Part shown: positions 21,976 to 32,070 of the stretch, in pieces
Layout of the letters: every line of letters begins with the position of its first letter
How positions within the stretch are numbered: the first letter of the stretch is position 1
NCBI GenBank assembly: GCA_026873275.1
Contig: JANTUC010000005.1
Coordinates: forward strand, 2,294,001 to 2,358,000
Reading direction: 5' to 3'
DNA from: Pseudopithomyces maydicus
Taxonomy: Eukaryota; Ascomycota; Dothideomycetes; Pleosporales; Didymosphaeriaceae
DNA: 64,000 nucleotides
Notes under the pieces: generated by a model
What the model was told of the DNA's origin: nothing
Seen by the model: only the letters and a program-made list of their open reading frames with translations
Database searches by the model: none
Position numbers and translations under genes: made by a program

Positions 21976-23439
21976 TCAGCTTCTCACCATCCGCTGCTTC
22001 CGTGCGAGTTCCTCACGGGCTAAAGTCTGAGGACACAGATATGTGACAACTCTAAGGTGATCCTTGGCCAGTGCGCAGCTAACATAGAAATGTATGTCGC
22101 TGGTTGAGTTCAAGAAATCATCGCCACTGTATCCTTGTTAGAGAAGCTTTCACACAAATCTTCAAGATAGAGCTTACTAGATGCTCTGAAGAGCTTTTTC
22201 GTAGTTGTCCATTTGCGGCAGCATCTTGTCCGCATTCTTCCTCGTCGAAAAGTACTGCCGTAGTCGCTTCAAAACTTCCGCGTCATCCTTGCAGAATGAC
22301 GCCGGCGAAATGTACACCTTCGGCGTCGTCGGCTTACCCGCCTTGACTGTGAAATAGAATCCAGGTCCTGCCCTCTCAACGCTAGAGGGCAGCTCACTTG
22401 GTGCATCGCCGATGAAGATTCGCCAAAAGTCCTTGACGTCGGCGATCGCTTCCTCGCTGTACATGGACCTGTCGTAGCGGCCTCCCAACAGAAGCGCATC
22501 CATCAGGTAGTCGACCGTGGTATTGGGTGCACGGGTGTAGATCTTGATGCGTGACTGCTTAGGTGAGATCAAGTCGAAGGAAAAGATACCAACGTCCATC
22601 TTCCATTTTTCTGCGGCCTCGTGGAGATATTCGAGCATGGGCTCGCATCGCAGCGAGGCGTACTGTTCTGCGGGGAGCGAACGGATCGCGCGAACGACAA
22701 CATCGAGATTTGAGATGCCGAGTTCTTGGGCCCTCAGACCGGGGAAAATGTACAGTTTGATGATGGGACCGTTGCGATCGATGTCTCTAGTGACAAACGT
22801 ACCCGCAACTGGCGCGAGCTCGAAATTTAATCTCTCTGTCATCTTGACGCGTTCCAGCTCGCTTGGTAAGACGCTGGCCATAAAATGATTGTACCATTCG
22901 AGGTCCAAACCAGTGACTAGACCCTGGTCGTCAAGATGCTTGATCCAGGCATCGGTCGCAAATCGGTTAAACGGATCTTGTTGTGTTCCGGCCATGGGAC
23001 CGATGGGCTCGAAAGAGGTTCTGATCACGCCCTTTCCTTCTAGACCCCACTCCCAGCTGAGATCCAAGGGTGTGCCATCTGGGGTCTGGGGACTCTTCCA
23101 CCTCAAGTGGCCGTTTTCGTCGGGCGTGGGGCCAAGTTCGGGGACGATGTGAACTCCATAGAAGAGCAGTTCGTTGTATTGTTCTGATTTGGAGTAGCCG
23201 GCATACCTGAGCAGTTCAGCCAGTTGGCTACCGGTTTTATCCCACCAAAACTGGTGTTCGGGCTTGCGGAAGTTGATAGTAGAACTTATTATGTCGAAGG
23301 GCGGCATGGAGGCAGAATTTTTATTTCTGGCTTGGAACTGTTTGCCATTGGAGAGCTTTATAGTAGTATTTCCGTTGGTCAAGCTATTGTGTGAAGTATG
23401 CTCAACAGAAACCTCAATCGGAACTGCACTGGGAGCCAT
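21976..23439 (-). CDS. DMATS-type aromatic prenyltransferase
   Basis: Exons 23439-22178 and 22126-21976 (intron GTAAGC...TACAG with CTAAC, 51 nt) give 470 residues, within the usual DMATS range. The large exon alone would stop too early. The second exon adds a 50-residue tail (SDIHFYVSCALAK, VVTYLCP) that matches the DMATS C-terminus. Family marks include HQFWWDKTG near the start, LSWEW, KLYIFPGLRA, IKIYTR and GPGFYFTVK, the strands of the prenyltransferase barrel. Family knowledge: soluble enzymes that transfer a dimethylallyl or longer prenyl group to indole or other aromatic substrates in secondary metabolism. No NRPS, PKS or other backbone gene lies within the window, so substrate and pathway are unknown. 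ATG 23439. Confidence 0.92.
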
Positions 23440-25622
23440 GTTGAATAAGCTAATGACACAGATAATTGATTATGGAAAATTATGGCAAAAGAGAATTCAA
23501 GAATACACACCCAAAACCTCTTTTATATGGAAAATCCGAGCCTGAGTATCTACTAGCTAGGGTCGTTCAACTAGTGACCCTGGCGACCTCGCCATCCCGC
23601 TTACTACTGTTGTCTGTTCCTTTCACACAGAACTCTGAAACCTAACCCAATATATTATCGTACTATCGATGGCAGAGGTACTGCAAGTAAGCGTGATCCT
23701 AGTCATCTTCTACACTCGATGTTTCACGATAGTGACCACGAACGACTTAGCCAATCCTCCAATGGAGAGTACCTGCCATGTTTGGGTGCCTATCACGAGT
23801 TAGCAGAGCGATTATCCTTTGTTTGCTAGTGTCACTCCAGGTTTCACAGACGCTAGATGATTCCTTGGTCTTCTTTGCCCACTGTGAACGATGGATGTCA
23901 CTCGGGTATTAGAGAGCCCCGCTAACGCATGCCCTATGGGTCACTCTCTAGCCCTAGGGAACAATTCGTTTAACTCGATGGGGAAAGTCCCTGCAGTAAT
24001 TCCGAGCCCCAGGGTCTTGGAATTGGCTCCGGCTTGTTACACAGGTTGTAAGCCCACCAAAATATTCACGTTGATTTGAAGGCAGAGGTTCCGAGCGCAA
24101 TATAAGCGTGCACATCACGCACGACAGTATGACAGTGACGCGTTTCGTCCGGGTGATACCTCATGGGTCTGTGCAACTCTCACCCGGTCGGGTAATAATT
24201 ACTTCGTCCGTGTAACACCAGAAGGGGCATGAAAGAAACGGTCGAGAACTTGCCCAGTGTTGCCACTCACATAAGACTAACGCAAGCTTTTTGAGCGGTG
24301 AGCCTCCGCACGTTTCGTGCGAACCTCGTAGCAACCCGGAAGATTCGCATGCAGGTATCGTAAGAGCCCCATGAAGCTACAACCATTCCCATTCCTATAG
24401 TCGCCTTGCCAATGTAGAGTACGTGTATTTTCTGCTGCACTAAAGACAATCCACCCTGATACCAACAACCAAGACACTCCTTCGTATACACAATATGGAG
24501 CTCGACTCGGTTCCTTGATTGTATTGCAGTAACTTGCTCCTAGGCATGTCACTTGAAGAGGCAAGCTCCTCGTGAGAGGTGGGTCAGCGCATGCGCGTAC
24601 AATAACCGACAGACCTTTGGCCAATCTAAGCATTGGGGGCCTTAAGCTACTCGACCAAGCGTTTTTGCTTAATGTCAGCGCTGCCAAATTTGGCGTAGTT
24701 CTTGAACCGCCAGGATCGACCTAGTAAGCGACGAACCACCATGTTGATCCCACTATGCAGCTCGAAAGTGGCAACGTGCTTCGGGGTTTCTTCAGAATAG
24801 GTGGTGTGATTGGCAAAGTGATGGCGGCCCGCGGTTCCTTTCCAAAACGTTCCCGATGGCGGGCCTGGGTGAAAAAGTTGAAGGAAGTTTTGCTGCAATA
24901 TGTTGTAGCAGTTTGTATAATCTTAGGCCTTATTTTTCCGATGCATTATATCTGAGATTGGCATGAAAGCCGAATTACATCAATGTCAATAAAATACGTG
25001 GAAGTTCTGATAGTCGAATGTCACTGCGAGTTGCCTAAAACGTGATGGCTTAGTATTCCCGAAAGGAACTTTCCACCTTTAGCCCCGGACCCCCCGCTAA
25101 CTTATCAATCCAGATATTTGTTACTAGCGATAGTTCAATACCATAGCTAGTCCTCCAGCATGAAGGAATGACTTATGATAAAACCAACCTGCATGGACGC
25201 TGTTGGCCCTGTTGGCTACCGTCTTTGGTTACGGTCACTGTTCTTTTCATCTGACCATCATTGAATCGCGAATCGCAGGAAAAAGTTATCTTAATAATGA
25301 GGTACAAATTGCAACAGCCGAGAGCGCCGCAAAGACACAACAAAGCATGGTATAAAGTACGCGTACTAAATTGTTGCTTGTCTATGGTACACCCAAGAAA
25401 GCAGGTGGTGTCTTCAAGAACAGAAGTCATTCTTGAGATGTGACTGCAAGGAAATTGACGCTTCGAAAATATATGCCTCGAAAGGCCGATCTCTCCAATA
25501 CCACACTAACCCATGGATGCCAAGGCTGAAGACAGGTAAAATAGAAGGCACTGATGCTCCAAAGCTCCGAGATACAGAGCATGATTGCACCGGTACTCAA
25601 TATTACAGCTAGTACAGCTTTA
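23440..25622. other. 2.2 kb gap without a convincing gene
   Basis: Only short frames without known domains (e.g. minus strand 24898-24647 and 24687-24277). The stretch near 25620-26000 belongs to the next gene. Possible relic DNA, but no repeat or transposase signature is seen. Confidence 0.4.
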
Positions 25623-26797
25623 TCACTCCAGTTCTCGACTGGAGCTTGGAGCCCGTGAGGCGTGTTTCGCCCACCTTCGACCGCGCTTCGCCACACATAT
25701 ATCGTTGCGCTCGCCTAAGTCAGTATTTAGTAAGACGATATACAAGACAAGCGCCGAGATGTTTCTCACCATGAATGCTAACACGAACAATTGCGGGGGA
25801 AAAGTAGGGGCTGAAACTTCCATGTCCAGAGAGGGCTTGTATCCAGTCAGTCGGCCAGCGAAAATGCGGAAAATCTGAACGTCGATCTTCTGATAGTAAA
25901 GGTCGAACAAAAGCCCACACAAAAACCTGGATAATTCGTGTTGAATTGCCAGAAGGTATATGTAGTAGGTGATACTTAAGTTCGCAATCCGCGCTCGCAA
26001 ATCAGTTTTCGATTCAGCGACCTGCAAGAGAAGTATGTGACTAGGCGATCAAAACTAAAATAAGCCTCAGGAACTACTCACCTGAGTTACCAAGTACGGG
26101 GCCATCTGTCTTGAGAATAGTAGGGTAATAATCTTCCATGTAATCTTCAACCATCGGGGAAGCGTACCACAGAAGGAAGATACCTTCGCGCACCATTGGA
26201 CTACTATGTTTATCAACAGTGAGACCAGGAATGCTGAGTAACCGATCAAGAAATTTCTTAAAGAGGGTCTGAACAGCTGAGTGCGGCAAATTGGACATCG
26301 ATTGCCACGAGGTGCATTGGCAAACTGCTTCACACAGTCGCTTCCGAATACATGGTTGCATGGGAGTATTCGGGCTGCATGGTGATCCTCATCGTACTCC
26401 CCCAGCCTAGAGCGCATATTAGTTGTGTTTATTCAAATTCAGCTAAAACTTGTCAAGAGCGAGGAGATGCGATTGGACCGGACCCAGCACACCCTACGAT
26501 ATCAAACACCAGACTCAGAAGTGAGCGAAATAGAGCCCTTTCGGCTGGAACATATCACCACGTTGTCGTCCTTTGCTGTGTGTGCGCGCGCGCAAAGGAG
26601 TTAAAGCAAGCACTTGACGTCCTAGCCGTTCAACAGAGAACAGTCCCATCGTCATCTCTTATGGTGCGTAACTTGCAAGACATAACAAACTTACAAAATG
26701 CGCATTTTCCATCATTGAAAACGTCGTTGTCGTTGGCCGGAACCACGTGTGTTCTCAAGAATGTGGCTTTCGATACGCCCAAGAGAGAGTCCATCAT
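25623..26797 (-). CDS. Membrane RING-finger protein (putative E3 ubiquitin ligase)
   Basis: The last two exons are clear: one ending at 26082, intron GTGAGT...TTGCAG (26081-26022), then 26021-25623. They encode a RING core (LPCNHVFGSDC, then RCPICRTQLF) followed by several hydrophobic segments and a basic tail. The first cysteine pair of the RING is probably in an upstream exon starting at ATG 26797, which ends with DGKCAFC. Its link to the exon that begins at the CTCTAG acceptor near 26402 is unclear: a donor in the right phase or a small middle exon must exist. Family knowledge: RING domains recruit E2 enzymes, and the membrane spans suggest an organelle or ER ligase. Exon 1 is tentative. 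Confidence 0.6.
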
Positions 26798-27683
26798 GCT
26801 CTGCCAGTCAAAACAGCGTTTATCAAGTGCGACAGAAGATCTCAGGGGGAATGTGATATGCTAGAATAGAAAACGTTGTAGTGCAGGGTGTGGTTGTTAT
26901 AGTATGGAGCAATCGTGTTGGTGTGATGGCGTGTTTGCTAGGTGGGTCCACGGATCATCTTGGCGAGTCTAAAAAAAGGACAAACAAGGGTCTCTGTATC
27001 GTTTCAAATCGACCAAATCCGATGACCGAATGTCCGATGAACAAACAAGGGTTTTTCTGCACGCTTACACTAGAAGAACATTGTGCCAGAGTTCTGAATC
27101 GGTTGTTCGATTATCATTATCATGACCCAATCATATCATTCTGACACTAGCCAATGGTAGGTACACACTGACGAAAGTGCGATTATTTTTTACCTTCAAA
27201 GTTATATGAATATATGACATCAGCACGCATAACAAACATTTATTTGTAGTTCCTTACTAGTTCTGTGAGATTCTGATATTTTCTCTTGGTTATTTTGCGT
27301 CGAGTAAAACTACTGCCAAGCACTTATAACACAGTGAATAATTGAGGTATATGGAGTATTATTGCGTCGCCTATAGCCTGTTCTATTATAGACTCCTACT
27401 CAGAGGCGACTTGTTCTCTTTGATTATATCAGAACCTGAAGTCTGGGACGAACAGATGCAAATTGTGTAGCTGTTTATTTCGTGATTACATAAAATTGCA
27501 AAGACTACAAGGAGAACAAAGCGGATTGTAATGTAATGCTAGATTGTAGATGAGAAGAGACACCATGAAGATAGGAATCAAGTGAATAGATCCAGTATAG
27601 CCACGAGCTGGGCGTGAGTCCCTACACGCTAATTGGTAGGACAATGCACACTGTTCAACCTTGGAGCAGCAAGTCGAAGTCGA
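26798..27683. other. Intergenic, AT-rich, no gene seen
   Basis: Short frames only. Repeated phrases such as acaaacaagggt (near 26980 and 27040) are noticed, but no element structure. Confidence 0.45.
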
Positions 27684-27737
27684 AAGCGTTCGCCGTCCTA
27701 AGTTGGGATGGCGAACGCTTAGGAAGGCGAACGCTTA
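27684..27737. repeat. Inverted plus direct repeat of an 11-12 bp motif
   Basis: AAGCGTTCGCC (27684-27694) is inverted at 27710-27720 (GGCGAACGCTT) with a 15-nt spacer, and GGCGAACGCTTA recurs at 27726-27737, 16 bp downstream. The result is a potential hairpin with a third copy of one arm. Confidence 0.8.
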
Positions 27738-27804
27738 GTAAATGACCAAAGCAACTTTTACAATGATCAACCTCTGAACGACCCTGCTCCAACCCTTTTG
27801 CCCT

Positions 27805-27990
27805 CGAAGCACTCGACCTCACCCTCAAGGCAGTCGCCATCATCTCCTAAGACTCGACCTCACCCTCAAAGCACCCGACCTCACCCTCAAGGCACTCGCC
27901 ATCATCTCTTGATACTCGCCTTCGCCCTCGAAGCAATTGCTACCACTCTTGGAGTGCTCGCCATCACCCTTAAAGCACTCGAAAGTTCTG
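27805..27990 (+). repeat. Degenerate ~21-bp minisatellite
   Basis: About eight to nine units related to CTCGACCTCACCCTCAAGGCA follow one another, with runs such as CTCGCCATCATCTC interspersed. In one frame the units read as heptads of the LAITLKA type. The array ends about 30 bp before the ATG of the next gene. Confidence 0.75.
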
Positions 27991-28023
27991 TCGTAGCATC
28001 AACAAAAGACGCCAGCTGCGGAG

Positions 28024-29424
28024 ATGGAGCTTCCGTCTGCTGAGATGGAGCTCCCGTCTGCTAACAGACGTGCCCATGCTCCTAGCGAAGGCCCTGTGAT
28101 CTTCCGCTTTCCCGGCGAGGTATATGAACACATGGTTGATAATAGGCTGGAAACTGACGCGAAAAAGGTTAGGAATCGGATCTACAGATACTGTATTGTT
28201 GCACCAGGCGTCCGAGAGGGCAGTGATCCCGATGGCTCTGCACAGCCGAACCAGCAACTTAGAATCGTTTCGGCCACCACTGAACCGATCAGGTCGTTTG
28301 GTGACACCATCAACTTAGGCAAGCCAACCGACGGAGCATCATTCCATGAATATTGGACCGATAGCGACCACCGTACCGTATACCGGAATTTTGGCCGCAG
28401 CAGCTGGCGAGTGAATCCAATGGAGTACTTTCGAAAGTTCGTTCTGAACAGGTCCATGGGGACAGGACCGATTCCGACGATCACGTCAGGAGGATTTAAC
28501 ACCTTCGAAGCTAGTTATCACATTGATGTTGGAGCGCCATCGCTAGATATCAACTTGTTTCTAGTGTGTAAGCCTGTGTGTCAGGAAGCTTCGACCATGT
28601 TCTTCGCAGACAATCACTTCGTGTTTGCCTTTCGCTGGGAAGATGTATGCCTAGGACCCATGGCATTTTTGAATGACCACCCGGGTGCATACCATTGGAT
28701 GCGATCGTTGCACATCGATATCCCCGATCTACCTGATTTTGCGTTCAACGAGTGGTCCTCTAGTTTCGACGGCACGTTGCCTTCAAATGGCAAGTGGAAC
28801 AAGCTCATTGATCAAATCCGGAAAATGAAGCTTCGACATCTAGGCCTGACAGTGCCAGTAGATGTCCACGACCGCCAAAGCCGCTCGTCTCCCGACTTTC
28901 CAATCTCTGTACCTGTACCGTGTCACTGGCTGGAACAAATGAAGCTAATAGGCGGTCTTGAATCCATGCAATTAATGTTCGGTATGTCAAAACAGTACTG
29001 GAATCACGACATCGCTACCGTCAACAGTGGCGTACCTTCAGATATACCTGCGATCTTGGTCTGGGCCGAGCGTCTGCAAGCATGCTGGCTCTCTGGCAAG
29101 GGTACTGTCGATAATACTGAGGTCTTCCTCGTTTACAATCGACGGATTACCCGGGTCGATCATCGTTATCGAGTGAATAGGCTAGAATTCGTCTCTCGGA
29201 CAGAAGGATCTATTGCAAACAAAATGCCGCCACTCTCATGGAAAGCAGACAACTCTAGTTGGAGGCTACATGAGTCCCTCACCGAACGCTATCGTGCAGG
29301 AGATTACTCGCCCGAAGGTCTTGCGCGCGTTCTTCATGATTGGAATGCCGATAGATTCAGGCGGTATCTTTCGATCGGGCCTCTCCAAGGGGGCCCCTTT
29401 CTGCCCAGGTTACGGTCTGGATAA
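28024..29424 (+). CDS. 2EXR/F-box-like protein, unknown
   Basis: Single exon, 466 residues. It starts with a duplicated 21-bp unit that encodes MELPSA twice. Early in the protein an F-box-like helix pair appears (VRNRIYRYCIV), and about residue 175 comes LFLVCKPVCQEASTMFFADN, the second conserved block of the fungal 2EXR family (a leucine/cysteine-rich helix before EAS.MFF). The rest has no known domain. These proteins are numerous in Pezizomycotina and mostly uncharacterised. Some are presumed adaptor proteins. The frame is intact. A later in-frame ATG after the repeat cannot be excluded as the true start. Confidence 0.7.
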   Translation: MELPSAEMELPSANRRAHAPSEGPVIFRFPGEVYEHMVDNRLETDAKKVRNRIYRYCIVAPGVREGSDPDGSAQPNQQLRIVSATTEPIRSFGDTINLGKPTDGASFHEYWTDSDHRTVYRNFGRSSWRVNPMEYFRKFVLNRSMGTGPIPTITSGGFNTFEASYHIDVGAPSLDINLFLVCKPVCQEASTMFFADNHFVFAFRWEDVCLGPMAFLNDHPGAYHWMRSLHIDIPDLPDFAFNEWSSSFDGTLPSNGKWNKLIDQIRKMKLRHLGLTVPVDVHDRQSRSSPDFPISVPVPCHWLEQMKLIGGLESMQLMFGMSKQYWNHDIATVNSGVPSDIPAILVWAERLQACWLSGKGTVDNTEVFLVYNRRITRVDHRYRVNRLEFVSRTEGSIANKMPPLSWKADNSSWRLHESLTERYRAGDYSPEGLARVLHDWNADRFRRYLSIGPLQGGPFLPRLRSG

Positions 29425-30505
29425 TAGCGTTTCTTCCTCGATGGACCAGGGGAGATTCACAAGATACACCCAAAGCTCCTGTAAGTACGATTGACATGTG
29501 AATATTGTTCTTAATTGACTCCTGTTCAGGTTCGCTTGGTGAGGCGTGGTCGCGAGCGTGTATCATAAATTCGGGAGCCGATCATATCTAGATACGTGTT
29601 GGCGATTGGATTTACTTCTGAGGATTATCGGAATTGCGTAGTGTTTTGATGGTGTCACGCATTGGCTAGACTTCTTAGGGTGTGTTTTAGTGGTTTAAGG
29701 TTCAAACTGCACCAAAAATAGTTAGCCCACTGAATGCGAGACCCTCCAACACTTGTGAAGCGTTTCTTGCTGATTTGCCTGCGTGTCTGTTGCATAGCAC
29801 TCTTTTTCTCATCTGCAGCCCTCAAACCTTCAAAAATGCTCCATTGCGTTGCCTCCAGTGTGTTCTGGCATTTATCGTCTTGCCTCAGCCAGATAAGTTG
29901 TTCGGGTGTTTTAGTTTCGAAACGTGACACCAGCCCTTTGTGGCGCAGCCCGTATCTGGGAAACTAGTTGCCGGTTTCACATCAGGAACTCTACTGAGGA
30001 TAACTAAAACGGTGAGGCGTTCCCCTTTTGTCGAGGTTGACCTGATTCAACCACGTGTTACGCTCACTGGGTGCAGGCAAGCTCTCCCACTACTGAGCTT
30101 ACGCGTTGGGGTGGATCGCGCCGATAAGGCGAACTAGATGCAGTAATGAATTTCCCAAGGGGTTTGGATAAGCTTTTATTTCATTTCTTCAGTGAGTCGG
30201 TTCCCAAGCGGCCCGGAAAGCTTAATCAAGATAAGCTGGTTTCTAAAATGCTCTGACAGTCTTGGTACAACGCTATCCCATATGCCACACTCTGGGTACA
30301 ATACTGTGTTACAAGTCCCTTTCAAATCAGTGACGATAAGAACAACCCAGCCGCGATGCATAAGATTCCTCAACAAACCTGAGAAGTTCTCATGTACTTC
30401 GCTTTGTTGGAAGACATTGTCTCGACATCGCTCCCAGACCGATTTTCTTCCCATTCTCTTCATTTCATTCCAGCAAAATTCTCTCCTTAATATTCGCATT
30501 TCACT
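29425..30505. other. Intergenic with an unassigned ORF and tRNA-like boxes
   Basis: A 91-codon minus-strand frame (29930-29655) encodes a basic peptide with QISKKRFTSVGG, vaguely like the tail of pogo-type transposases. About 115 bp upstream of it on the same strand, AGCTCAGTAGTGGGAGAGC and GGTTGAATC resemble Pol III A and B boxes, but the surrounding bases do not fold into a tRNA. No gene is called. Confidence 0.3.
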
Positions 30506-31549
30506 ATGAATGCCTCCGCCACAATGCGCAATGCATATGTTCGTGCATCTGTGATCAATGCATACCCGCCTTTCGGCTTACTACCCATCCGGGAGATCGA
30601 GTCCCGCCCCATCAACCCCGAAAAGCTACGCGACTTCAAGAAAGTAGACCATCTACAGCACCGAGAAACCTGCGAAAAAGAGCGTATGGACGACATTGGT
30701 AAACATATCGAAATCATACAAACGGCTGGCTCCGAAGGAAACCAGTCTTTCATGGAGTTTGACAACGACGACAAGGACACCGTCGGTGCTCGCATACGTA
30801 AAATGTTCACCCGATTTCCTTACCGCGACCCTATCTATCTGGTTGCAGTCATATTTGCATTGGGAAGCCTCGATCTGGTCATCGATGGGCTGTTCGACCT
30901 AATGCCTCGGGTGCTTCCTGAATCAAAATTCGAAACCCAAGACACTATCGCCATTCCGACAACCGTGTTGATCGGATCAGTATTTTTCTTTGTGGCCGGT
31001 ATATTCGACGTTTTTGGAGCGCTTAACGCCGATAACGGAACGATAGAGTCTTCGAGGGAAGATCTCGGTCCCGTAAAATATAAACCAGCCCTGGTTGGCT
31101 CTCCAGAGTTCAAATGGATACCTTCAAAGGTCAAGTTTCTTGATCTACTTACAACCAATCTTGCGTTTCAAGCAGGACTGATTGTCCTGTTCGGTGGTGT
31201 GATCTTCATGTTTGCCGGAGTTGTTGATTTTCCTGGCCTCGTGTCTGAAGAGTCGCCATCGTTCCCTCTGATAGTTCTCGGACCTCAGATCGTCCATGGA
31301 TTTTTATTTTGGATTGCAAATGTAATGCTCACGTTGAGCGAACAAGAGAAATGGTACATTCCGAAGATCCGAGACCCCTGCTGGCAGGGAGCATTCTTAA
31401 ATGCAACGGGCGGCTTTTGGTTTATGATTTCTGGTTTTCTTGCATTGCAAAAAGATGAATTGGCAGCCGCCGCGGCCGAATTGACTGGAAGCGTGGCCTT
31501 TCTAGTCGGCAGTGTGGGGCGGTGGTACGTAGTAATGCAGTATTGTTGA
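30506..31549 (+). CDS. Multi-span membrane protein with YrhK-like end, unknown
   Basis: Single exon, 347 residues. A hydrophilic N-terminus of ~110 residues is followed by about six hydrophobic segments (YLVAVIFALGSLDLVIDGLF, VLIGSVFFFVAGIFDVFGAL, AGLIVLFGGVIFMFAGVV and later ones). The C-terminal part (WQGAFLNATGGFWFMISGF and LTGSVAFLVGSVGRWY) has the alternating Gly/Phe pattern of YrhK-type domains, which occur in fungal and bacterial membrane proteins of unknown role. Intact. Convergent with the large coiled-coil gene. Nothing in the sequence indicates a substrate. Confidence 0.65.
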   Translation: MNASATMRNAYVRASVINAYPPFGLLPIREIESRPINPEKLRDFKKVDHLQHRETCEKERMDDIGKHIEIIQTAGSEGNQSFMEFDNDDKDTVGARIRKMFTRFPYRDPIYLVAVIFALGSLDLVIDGLFDLMPRVLPESKFETQDTIAIPTTVLIGSVFFFVAGIFDVFGALNADNGTIESSREDLGPVKYKPALVGSPEFKWIPSKVKFLDLLTTNLAFQAGLIVLFGGVIFMFAGVVDFPGLVSEESPSFPLIVLGPQIVHGFLFWIANVMLTLSEQEKWYIPKIRDPCWQGAFLNATGGFWFMISGFLALQKDELAAAAAELTGSVAFLVGSVGRWYVVMQYC

Positions 31550-32070
31550 TGCTGTAGGCCGGGGATTTTTTGGCGGGCTATACACTCTATAATTTTAATC
31601 ATGTGTTGTCTAATAATTAATAATATCCTAGGGATGATCCAACTAGTGCGTTCTTTCTGTATGGTTAAGGATCAAACAATACATTTTTGATTAGATGATT
31701 ATTCCAAATTGTCCAATTAATATCTACAAGTTATTTATATGAAATCTATAAAACCAGACCAGTCTCTTGCTCACATGCGACTCCGAGACGAGTCCAAGAC
31801 GATTCCAATACATCATAAAGAAAAAGCATCCATGCCATACCTCCCCAAACTGATATAGAATATCAGTGTATACTTAGGGAGATTGTGAAAGACATGAATG
31901 TTTAGTCTTTTAAGAAATATTGGACTCTTGAATTTCATGGTCGTCCTCTCACTGGTACTGTTGATTTGTAGTGAGAGGAAGAGACCAGATTGTTTCTTCA
32001 TGGCACAAGTTCAGATCGTTGACTTGGCAGAAGAAACCCATATCAATGCACCGCCGTGGGAAGACGAAAG
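31550..32070. other. Convergent AT-rich intergenic region
   Basis: 3' flanks of two genes. T- and A-rich. No feature seen. Confidence 0.5.
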
